Origin: Chloroflexota bacterium | GTDB taxonomy: Bacteria > Chloroflexota > UBA6077 | NCBI GenBank assembly: GCA_021788565.1 | Contig: JAJYKO010000497.1 | Location: 1 to 5,206, forward strand | Length of the DNA: 5,206 bases | Direction of reading: 5' to 3' | Part shown: piece by piece, positions 1-5,043 of the stretch | Numbering within the stretch: the first letter of the stretch is position 1 | Layout of the letters: each line of letters begins with the position of its first letter | Translations under genes and position numbers: made by a program | Notes under the pieces: model-generated | What the model saw: the letters and a program-made list of their open reading frames with translations, nothing else | Database searches by the model: none | Told to the model about the DNA's origin: nothing

Positions 1-95
1 CCTGCCGTAGCTCGAATACCGTGGCCTCGGACATCCCAATCTCGGCGCTGTCCATGGCCCCAGCCGTCCGAACCACTACCTCTACGTTTCATCCC
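1..95 (-). other. Left edge: open minus-strand frame, no gene recognised
   Basis: This is the stretch downstream of the transporter operon. Two minus-strand frames stay open to the edge. One could start at the GTG at 76 or the ATG at 55 (MDSAEIGMSEATVFELRQ...), the other at the ATG at 92 (MKRRGSGS...). Neither has a convincing ribosome binding site. The 55/76 frame has the more protein-like composition, and deleting one base near 86 would join it to the ATG at 92 as MKVEVVVRTAGAMDS... A frameshifted or misread gene start is therefore possible. A plus-strand frame (3-128) is also open but is antisense to the first. With only about 30 codons I cannot assign a family. Confidence 0.2.
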
Positions 96-160
96 ATAGC
101 CATCAACTATCCATCGGCGACTAATGACTGATAGCTGATGACTGACAGCTATCGGCTCAC
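96..160. repeat. Degenerate heptamer tandem repeat (left tract)
   Basis: The plus strand can be cut into consecutive 7-mers: ATAGCCA, TCAACTA, TCCATCG, GCGACTA, ATGACTG, ATAGCTG, ATGACTG, ACAGCTA, TCGGCTC. ATGACTG occurs twice exactly and the others drift from it. The tract holds the TAG stop (149-151) of the last ATPase gene and most of the spacer beyond it. It resembles the short tandemly repeated heptanucleotides known from cyanobacteria; that comparison is from memory. The 7-bp phase continues the style of the tract at 1067-1157. Confidence 0.6.
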
Positions 161-1078
161 AGCCCCGATGAATACATCTTCCAGCGACGGCTGGATCGGC
201 TCTACACCCCCGACAGAAAGGCCTCGAGCCTCCAACTCCCGGCGTATCAGCGCGGGCCTCTCCTTGGATGGCTCCACCACCACGTGGAGCAGGCTCCCGT
301 ACACCGCGACATCCTTCACCCCAGGCACTCCTGGCAGGATCTCCAGCGCGGCTACCAGCGGCTCGCACTTCACCTCCAGCAGAGAGCCAGGACGGCTGGC
401 TGCCTTGAGGGCGTCAGGACTGGCGCAGGCGATGATCTTTCCTGCCATCATCAGCGACACCCTGTGGGCGTGCTCGGCCTCGTCCATGTAGTGGGTGGTC
501 ACAAAGACCGTGACCCCCTGCTCCGAAAGGTCGTAAATCATATCCCAAAAGCGTCGTCGCGACACGGGGTCTACCCCAGCCGTGGGCTCGTCCAGGAAGA
601 GGATGGGCGGCCGGTGGACTATGGAGCAGCCGAGAGCGAGCCTTTGTCTCCATCCACCCGAGAGGTTGGCGGCCAACTCGCCTTCCCGTCCCCTCAGACC
701 GGCGATGTCGATCAACTCAGCGATCCGTCGAGACCGTTCGAAAGTTGGCACCTGGTAGACACCGGCGTAGAACTCCAGGTTCTCCTTAACCGTGAGGTCC
801 TCGTAGAGTGAGAATCGCTGGGACATGTAGCCTATATTGTCCTTCACCCGATCGCTCTCGGCGACGATGTCGAAGCCCGCCACCCGCCCGGTGCCGCTGG
901 TGGGAGTGATGATGCCGCACAGCATGCGGATGGTTGTCGTCTTGCCGCAGCCGTTGGGCCCGAGGAAGGCGAATATCTCTCCCCTCTCCACCTGCAGGTA
1001 GATGCCGTCCACGGCGGTGAACTCGCCGAACCTCTTCGTTAAGTTGGTCGCTTCCACCGCAAACGAGCTATTAGCCAT
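149..1078 (-). CDS. ABC-2 type transporter ATP-binding protein (YbhF second-domain type)
   Basis: A 309-residue cytoplasmic ATPase subunit of the exporter. In order it shows Walker A GPNGCGKT (40-47), Q-loop YMSQRFSLY (Gln87), ABC signature LSGGW (139-143), Walker B ILFLDE (159-164) and the switch histidine in TTHYMDEAE (His196). All catalytic elements are intact. A C-terminal domain of about 90 residues ends in SLEDVFIGAV, the typical tail of drug-export ATPases. Its intact switch histidine matches the second domain of E. coli YbhF as I recall it. It is the last gene of the operon, 69 nt after the other ATPase. The start is uncertain: the ATG at 1078 lies in a heptamer repeat (ATGGCTAATGGCTAATAGC) and no Shine-Dalgarno sequence is visible. 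The alignable domain begins at FAVEATNL (residue 6), so the repeat may have supplied the start codon. Function is clear; substrate is unknown. Confidence 0.93.
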   Translation of the reverse strand: MANSSFAVEATNLTKRFGEFTAVDGIYLQVERGEIFAFLGPNGCGKTTTIRMLCGIITPTSGTGRVAGFDIVAESDRVKDNIGYMSQRFSLYEDLTVKENLEFYAGVYQVPTFERSRRIAELIDIAGLRGREGELAANLSGGWRQRLALGCSIVHRPPILFLDEPTAGVDPVSRRRFWDMIYDLSEQGVTVFVTTHYMDEAEHAHRVSLMMAGKIIACASPDALKAASRPGSLLEVKCEPLVAALEILPGVPGVKDVAVYGSLLHVVVEPSKERPALIRRELEARGLSVGGVEPIQPSLEDVFIGAVSR

Positions 1079-1157
1079 TAGCCATCAGCTTTCGGTGAGA
1101 AGCAGCTAGCATTTGGCATCCAGCAGCTAATTGCTATCTGCTAATCTCTAATTGCTA
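1067..1157. repeat. Degenerate heptamer tandem repeat between the two ATPase genes
   Basis: Thirteen consecutive plus-strand 7-mers can be read: GCTATTA, GCCATTA, GCCATCA, GCTTTCG, GTGAGAA, GCAGCTA, GCATTTG, GCATCCA, GCAGCTA, ATTGCTA, TCTGCTA, ATCTCTA, ATTGCTA. GCAGCTA and ATTGCTA each recur exactly. The tract fills the whole intergenic gap. It also overlaps the last codons and TAG stop of the upstream ATPase (stop at 1148-1150) and the start codon plus first codons of the downstream ATPase (1067-1078). It is less GC-rich than the genes. No promoter or terminator is evident inside it. Confidence 0.65.
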
Positions 1158-2182
1158 CTCGTCAGGCTCATGAAGGCGTCCTCCATGGACGGCTCGATCC
1201 GCCTGAGGCTCAAAATGCGTATTCCGTTGCCCTCGAACGCGGCTCGCGTCGCTTCTTCCGCGCGCTGGGCATCCACGGTGACCAGGTGCAGCCGATCCCC
1301 GAACACCCGCACGTCCTCCAACTCCGGAATCTGACGCGCGGCCAGCATCGCCGCCCTACGGGGCTCAGCCCGCATCTCCAGGATCTCTCGCCCCACCAGC
1401 CTCTTCAGCTCGTTCGGCGTCTCGCTTACCGCAATCCGGCCGGCCGCCATGAAGCTAACCGTGTTACACCTCTCCGCTTCGTCCATGTAGGGCGTGGATA
1501 CCAGGATGGTTACGCCGCGGCCTAGGAGTGAGTAGAGGATCCGCCAGAACTCGCGACGCGAGACCGGATCCACCCCGGTGGTAGGCTCGTCCAGCAGCAG
1601 AAGCTCGGGTTGGTGGATCAGGGTGCAGGCCAGGGCAAGCTTCTGCTTCATTCCGCCGGACAGGTATTCGGCCAACCGGTCGGCGAAGGGCGAAAGGCGG
1701 CTGAAGGAGAGAAGCTCTGACGAGCGCTCCGCCCACTCTCGCTTCGGCACCTGGTAAAGGTCGGCGAAGAACGCCAGGTTCTCCAGCACCGTCAGATCCC
1801 CGTAGAGGGAGAAGCGCTGCGGCATGTACCCTATGCGCTCCCGCACCACCTCGGGTTCCACCATCGTATCGCGACCCAGCACCAGCGCACGGCCGGAATC
1901 CGGCGCCAGCACCCCGCACAACATTCTCATGGTCGTGGTCTTGCCGGCGCCGTCCGGGCCAACCAGCCCATGAATCTCGCCGCTCCTCACCCGCAGGTCG
2001 AGTCCGCGCACCGCCTCCACTTCTCTGAAGGCCTTGCGTAGGCCCAACGTCTCGACGGCAAACACGGTCGGGGCAGACCTAACCCCCTGGCCCCCTTCCC
2101 GTGTCGGGAAGGGGGAGCCTCCCCTCTCCGCTCCGGAGAGGGGGTGGGGGTGAGGTCTGGCGCGGCTTTTCCAGGGGAACAT
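1148..2182 (-). CDS. ABC-2 type transporter ATP-binding protein (YbhF first-domain type), switch His replaced by Pro
   Basis: A 344-residue ATPase subunit. Its motifs are Walker A GPDGAGKT (75-82), Q-loop YMPQRFSLY (Gln122), signature LSGGM (174-178), Walker B LLLLDE (194-199) and D-loop GVDP. Where the catalytic switch histidine should be, it reads VSTPYMDEAE, so position 231 is Pro (codon 1490-1492). GPDGAGKT and a non-His residue here also mark the first domain of E. coli YbhF as I recall it, so this and the next ATPase look like a split YbhF. I chose the ATG at 2182 because GGAG lies 7 nt before it and it follows the permease stop by 4 nt; an ATG at 2218 lacks this support and would overlap the permease. 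Residues 8-35 come from a hairpin repeat, so the family domain starts near VFAVETLGL (40). A GTG at 2065 is the alternative start but has no ribosome binding site. Confidence 0.92.
   Translation of the reverse strand: MFPWKSRARPHPHPLSGAERGGSPFPTREGGQGVRSAPTVFAVETLGLRKAFREVEAVRGLDLRVRSGEIHGLVGPDGAGKTTTMRMLCGVLAPDSGRALVLGRDTMVEPEVVRERIGYMPQRFSLYGDLTVLENLAFFADLYQVPKREWAERSSELLSFSRLSPFADRLAEYLSGGMKQKLALACTLIHQPELLLLDEPTTGVDPVSRREFWRILYSLLGRGVTILVSTPYMDEAERCNTVSFMAAGRIAVSETPNELKRLVGREILEMRAEPRRAAMLAARQIPELEDVRVFGDRLHLVTVDAQRAEEATRAAFEGNGIRILSLRRIEPSMEDAFMSLTSSN
2078..2160 (+). repeat. Double-hairpin GC-rich repeat, copy 1 (inside ATPase gene)
   Basis: An 83-bp element with two perfect stems. The first has 11-bp arms at 2091-2101 and 2105-2115 (CCCCCTTCCCG / CGGGAAGGGGG) around a TGT loop. 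The second has 10-bp arms at 2121-2130 and 2134-2143 (CCCCTCTCCG / CGGAGAGGGG) around a CTC loop. Its flanks read CCTAACCCC on the left and GGTCTGG on the right. The same element occurs at 4098-4183 in the opposite orientation. It encodes residues 8-35 of the ATPase without breaking the frame. It resembles the dispersed CCCTCACCCCC-type repeats I know from Chloroflexota and other phyla. There is no transposase, and no T-run that would suggest a terminator. Confidence 0.8.
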
Positions 2183-2186
2183 CCCA

Positions 2187-3317
2187 CTACTCCAGCTTCT
2201 TGTGGAAGCGCAGGGCACTCACGCCGAAGACGGTCAGCCCGAATATCGTCAGCAGCAGCACGTCGAACCAGAGGTACTCCATGCCGATCCCTTTCAAGAA
2301 GATCCCGCGCAGGATGTCCAGAAAGTAGGTGAGCGGGAAGAGATACCCCAGGTAGTAGAGGGCAGCGGGCATCGCCTCTCGCGGAAAAACGAACCCCGAC
2401 AGCACGAACGACGGCACGACTATCAGGAACGTCAACTGCATCGCCTGGGACTGAGTCTTGGATATGGTGGAGAAGAAGAGACCGATCCCCAGGCAGCCGA
2501 TCAGGAAGACAAGCGATAACACCAGCAGCAGGGCCAGGCTCCCGGCGATCCCCACCTTGAACCACAGGGTGCCGACGAGGAGCGCCACACCGACCTGGAT
2601 GAAGGAGATCAGAACGTAGGGCACGATCTTGCCCACCATCAACTCCCACGACTTGATGGGCGTGACGATTAGCTGCTCCAGGGTCCCTTTCTCCCGTTCT
2701 CGCACGATGGCGAAGGCCGTCAGCATCACCGCCTGGATCTGGATAATCAGGCCGACCAGGGCGGGGATCATGAAGTTAACGCTCTGCATGCTGGGGTTGT
2801 ATAGGATGTTGGGGCGAAGGTCGATGGGCATCTGCAGGTCGGCGGTGATTCCGGCGCGTGCCAGTAATGCCTGCACCTGGTCGGACGCCTGCGATTGGGC
2901 TATGGCGGTGGCGGTGAAAAGGGCCGTGCTGGCCGTGGTTGGATCCGACCCGTCCACCATCAGTTGAGCCTGCGCCTGCTTCCCCGCATCCAGATCCCTG
3001 GTGAAGTTGGGCGGGATGATGAAGGCGACCTTGGCATTGCCGCGGTCGATCTCCTGGCGAGCCTCAGCCATACTGGAGACCTGTCCGAGGATATCGAAGT
3101 ACCCCGTGTTGGCGAATGCCTGGACGAAATGCCTGCTTTCGGCATCCATCGCCTGGTCGTACACCACGGTGGGGATGTGATCGACGTTGGTTTTGACTCC
3201 GTATCCCAGGAGGAACATCTGGAGGGCCGGCACCATCAACATGATAACCAGAGTGCGCGGGTCCCGCCGGATCTGGATGAACTCCTTACGGATTATCGGG
3301 AGGATGCGGCTTGTCAT
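2187..3317 (-). CDS. ABC-2 type transporter permease (YbhS/YbhR-like)
   Basis: A 376-residue inner-membrane permease of the ABC-2 drug-export family. The layout is typical: a cytoplasmic N-terminus with RKEFIQIRRDPRTL, TM1 at about 22-41, and a large external domain at about 42-178. Five more membrane segments follow near 181-205, 230-252, 258-282, 294-312 and 348-370. The diagnostic loop EREKGTLEQLIVTPI lies at 207-221, between TM2 and TM3. Length is normal for YbhS/YbhR. The ATG at 3317 overlaps the fusion-protein stop as ATGA, so translation is probably coupled; AGGGA just upstream is a weak ribosome binding site. The ATPase gene follows 4 nt after its stop. E. coli YbhFSR has two permeases, but only one is seen here, so it may form a homodimer. 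The substrate cannot be told from the sequence. Confidence 0.94.
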   Translation of the reverse strand: MTSRILPIIRKEFIQIRRDPRTLVIMLMVPALQMFLLGYGVKTNVDHIPTVVYDQAMDAESRHFVQAFANTGYFDILGQVSSMAEARQEIDRGNAKVAFIIPPNFTRDLDAGKQAQAQLMVDGSDPTTASTALFTATAIAQSQASDQVQALLARAGITADLQMPIDLRPNILYNPSMQSVNFMIPALVGLIIQIQAVMLTAFAIVREREKGTLEQLIVTPIKSWELMVGKIVPYVLISFIQVGVALLVGTLWFKVGIAGSLALLLVLSLVFLIGCLGIGLFFSTISKTQSQAMQLTFLIVVPSFVLSGFVFPREAMPAALYYLGYLFPLTYFLDILRGIFLKGIGMEYLWFDVLLLTIFGLTVFGVSALRFHKKLE

Positions 3318-4234
3318 GTCCCTTGCCCTCGGGGGTCAGGGGTCGGGGGGCGGTCTCCCGTCCCCTGACCCCCGACCCCCGTCACCACGGTCGCGTCGGC
3401 GGGCATGCCGGATTTCAGCCGCTGATCCGCGTTGGGTATCTGCACCTTCACGGCGAAGACCAGACCCATTCGATCGCTCTGCGTCTGGACGTTACGCGGG
3501 GTGAACTCGGCCTTGCTGGAGATGAAGGTCACCTGGCCAGGAAAGACGTCGTTGGGAAAGGAGTCGACCCGCACGTCTACCCTCTGTCCCACCTTCACGC
3601 GGCCGATCTCTGCTTCCGGCACGTACAGAGTGAGCTTCACGGGGTTGGTCTTGGTCACGACCATGATGCTGGCCCCCGGAGTTGCCACCTCTCCAACCTG
3701 GAAGGAGCGGCGAATGACCACCCCATCCAGGGGCGAGCGGATAGACGTCTTGTCGATCTGTGCCTGCAGCAACCGCTGACTGGCGGGGTCGGTGGCCATC
3801 CGATACTGGAGTTGGAGGGTGCTGTCGTCCAGCTTCACCAACTCCTCCCCGGCCGTCACACGATCCCCCTCGTCGGCGTTGATCTGAACTATGCGTCCTG
3901 CTACCTCGGAGGCGATGGACACCTCATCGGACTCGATGGTGCCCGAGGCGGTGATCCCGTTGACAGGGGGCGCCGAGATCTGTCCATACGCCCAGTAGGC
4001 AGCCGTGGCGATCACCAGCAGTACCACCAGGGCGATGGCCGGACGCGGCGGTCCGTGGCGGTGAGCCTTTTTATCGGGACTGGGGGCCGAGGACTGACCA
4101 GACCCCACCCCCGGCCCCTCCCCTACGAGGAGAGGGGAGCTTTCTCCCCCTTCCCGCGCCGGGAAGGGGGCTGGGGGGTTAGGTAACTCGCCCCGCCGCC
4201 CCGTCTCCTTATCTCCCGTCGACTTGACTGTCAT
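3314..4234 (-). CDS. HlyD/YbhG-like membrane fusion protein with a short hairpin region
   Basis: A 306-residue periplasmic-adaptor-type subunit. It has a cytoplasmic N-terminus of about 64 residues and one membrane anchor at about 65-84 (PAIALVVLLVIATAAYWAYG). The first lipoyl half is at about 96-137 (ASGTIESDEVSIASEVAGRI), the second at about 161-195 (TSIRSPLDGVV), and a beta-barrel domain at about 198-285. The segment between the lipoyl halves, normally a long coiled-coil hairpin, is only about 25 residues here (138-162). Residues 16-45 and 287-302 are encoded by GC-rich repeats and rich in Pro and Gly. I chose the ATG at 4234: AGGAG lies 9 nt upstream and it follows the TetR stop by 1 nt, whereas an ATG at 4315 would overlap the TetR gene by about 80 bp. 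It shares the operon with the permease and ATPases. Confidence 0.9.
   Translation of the reverse strand: MTVKSTGDKETGRRGELPNPPAPFPAREGGESSPLLVGEGPGVGSGQSSAPSPDKKAHRHGPPRPAIALVVLLVIATAAYWAYGQISAPPVNGITASGTIESDEVSIASEVAGRIVQINADEGDRVTAGEELVKLDDSTLQLQYRMATDPASQRLLQAQIDKTSIRSPLDGVVIRRSFQVGEVATPGASIMVVTKTNPVKLTLYVPEAEIGRVKVGQRVDVRVDSFPNDVFPGQVTFISSKAEFTPRNVQTQSDRMGLVFAVKVQIPNADQRLKSGMPADATVVTGVGGQGTGDRPPTPDPRGQGT
3329..3375. repeat. GC-rich inverted repeat at the C-terminal end of the fusion-protein gene
   Basis: Perfect 14-bp arms, TCGGGGGTCAGGGG (3329-3342) and CCCCTGACCCCCGA (3362-3375), flank a 19-nt centre that is itself G/C-rich. The element encodes residues 287-302 of the fusion protein, including PPTPDPR. 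It ends about 12 bp before the permease start codon, so the mRNA hairpin would sit beside that ribosome binding site. It differs in sequence from the 2078 and 4098 repeats. It has no T-run, so a terminator role is unlikely. Confidence 0.75.
4098..4183 (-). repeat. Double-hairpin GC-rich repeat, copy 2 (inside fusion-protein gene)
   Basis: An 86-bp element matching the reverse complement of the repeat at 2078-2160, including flanks CCAGACC (4098-4104) and GGTTAGG (4177-4183). The 11-bp stem is identical to copy 1 (4146-4156 and 4160-4170, loop CGC). The second stem (4115-4124 and 4128-4137) has one mismatch. It is 3 bp longer than copy 1, and the reading frame is kept. It encodes residues 16-45 of the fusion protein, in the cytoplasmic tail before the membrane anchor. 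Confidence 0.8.
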
Positions 4235-4235
4235 C

Positions 4236-4886
4236 TCAGTTCTCTCCTCTCTGGTCGGGGAATTCCTTGAGAACCCCGTGAAGGAGGATGTCGGCCATCC
4301 CGTGCTCCCAGCCATCCACGTGGAGTGGAAGGCGGACGTTTGGTAGCAGCACCACGCCCAGAACGTTTTCGATTATGAATGAGGAGAAGATCATCCCAAT
4401 GTAGGTACGTGCGAGCAGTACAGGCGAGATATCTCGCAGCTCTCCCCGTAGCTGGCCAACGGCATGGACGCGCTGGAAAAACGCGAGGAAGATCGGCACA
4501 GCCTCACTCACTAACTCGCCGACGTGCCGTCCCTGAAACTCCAGCATGTCCATGAAGAGGAACTGAGGGAAATCGCTCTTGCCGTGGAGGGCAGACATGA
4601 TTTCGGTGAAACCGTTCTCGAGCAGTTCGGCGACGGTTTCACCCTGGGCGCGGGAAAGCCCGTCGGCTATGGCGCCCCAGAAATTGTGCTGGACGAGCAG
4701 CTCCTTGAGGATCTCCTCTTTAGACGTGAAATGGTTGTAGGTTGTGCCGAGGCTGATGCCGGCCTCGTGGGCGATCTCCCGCATGCCGGTGGCGTGGTAG
4801 CCCTGGCGTAGGAACAGGTGTTTGGCCGCCTCGAGGATCGCCTCTCTGGTCTTCAGCCCCGCGGAAGTCTTGGCCGGCGCAGACAT
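4236..4886 (-). CDS. TetR/AcrR-family transcriptional regulator
   Basis: A 216-residue, one-component repressor, first gene of the transporter operon. The N-terminal DNA-binding domain spans about 13-60. The sequence runs TREAILEAAKHLFLRQGY, then a helix-turn-helix at about 32-53 with MREIAHEAGISLGTTYNHF and the closing KEEIL. The remaining helical domain (about 65-210) would bind ligand and dimerise; it has no recognisable ligand signature. I chose the ATG at 4886 because GGAG lies 5 nt upstream and the TetR domain begins about 12 residues later. The open frame extends to 5045, but that part crosses the promoter and operator. An operator-like palindrome overlaps the expected transcription start, so autorepression and control of the pump are likely. 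The fusion-protein ATG follows its stop by 1 nt. The inducer is unknown. Confidence 0.92.
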   Translation of the reverse strand: MSAPAKTSAGLKTREAILEAAKHLFLRQGYHATGMREIAHEAGISLGTTYNHFTSKEEILKELLVQHNFWGAIADGLSRAQGETVAELLENGFTEIMSALHGKSDFPQFLFMDMLEFQGRHVGELVSEAVPIFLAFFQRVHAVGQLRGELRDISPVLLARTYIGMIFSSFIIENVLGVVLLPNVRLPLHVDGWEHGMADILLHGVLKEFPDQRGEN

Positions 4887-4895
4887 TCTGTCTCC

Positions 4896-4915
4896 ATGAA
4901 CGAACGATCGTTCAT
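4896..4915. promoter_or_regulatory. Candidate TetR operator
   Basis: An inverted repeat with perfect outer arms ATGAACG (4896-4902) and CGTTCAT (4909-4915), and an overlapping perfect 12-bp palindrome GAACGATCGTTC (4902-4913). It lies directly downstream of the -10 box and covers the expected transcription start, 9 bp before the regulator's start codon. Size and symmetry suit a TetR dimer. That the adjacent TetR protein binds it is inferred from position. Confidence 0.75.
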
Positions 4916-4943
4916 ATTCTAGCCGGTTGGGCGGCGCTGTCAA
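4916..4943 (-). promoter_or_regulatory. Sigma70-type promoter of the TetR/transporter operon
   Basis: On the minus strand a consensus -35 TTGACA (4943-4938) is followed, 16 nt later, by TAGAAT (4921-4916), which matches the consensus -10 at five of six positions. Transcription would start near 4909, inside the candidate operator. It reads toward the regulator gene, whose start is at 4886, leaving a leader of about 20 nt. Confidence 0.75.
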
Positions 4944-4961
4944 TACGCCTTTTGACGTATT
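4942..4961. promoter_or_regulatory. Second dyad in the divergent promoter region
   Basis: AATACG (4942-4947) and CGTATT (4956-4961) form a 6-bp inverted repeat with an 8-nt spacer, 20 bp in all. It overlaps the edge of the -35 box of the leftward operon. It is unrelated in sequence to the 4896 palindrome, so it may bind a different regulator, or be chance. Its right half overlaps a plus-strand TTGACG (4952-4957), but I see no matching -10 for a rightward promoter. Confidence 0.35.
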
Positions 4962-5032
4962 TCCGCTTTTCTTGGGCGGCCTCCCTGGAGTAATCTGTGC
5001 GCTACCTGCGTGCCGCGATATTGGGGACAGCA

Positions 5033-5037
5033 AGGAG
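5033..5037 (+). promoter_or_regulatory. Ribosome binding site of the glutaredoxin-like gene
   Basis: AGGAG lies 6 nt before the ATG at 5044. It decides the start: a second in-frame ATG at 5056 has no such site. It also argues that the short frame before the TGA is a genuine translated gene start. Confidence 0.75.
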
Positions 5038-5043
5038 AGACAC

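Noticed and set aside
284..811. 175-codon plus-strand open frame
   Set aside because: Antisense to an ATPase with every motif intact; no ribosome binding site or family resemblance.
1067..1157. CRISPR array or transposon ends
   Set aside because: Units are 7 bp and degenerate with no spacers; no transposase or terminal inverted repeats are present.
2091..2143. Hairpins as rho-independent terminators
   Set aside because: Stable stems but no T-run on either strand, and they lie inside a coding sequence. The same holds for 3329-3375 and 4115-4170.
1987..2649. 220-codon minus-strand open frame
   Set aside because: Out-of-frame shadow spanning the permease end and ATPase start, both of which have clear family features.
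3311..4186. 291-codon plus-strand open frame
   Set aside because: Antisense to the fusion-protein gene, whose membrane anchor, lipoyl and barrel domains are clear. It is rich in His, Gly and Arg with no domain, a usual by-product of high GC.
4991..5022. Rightward promoter for the glutaredoxin-like gene (TAATCT or GATATT as -10)
   Set aside because: Neither box has an acceptable -35 at 15-19 nt, so the promoter is left unassigned.
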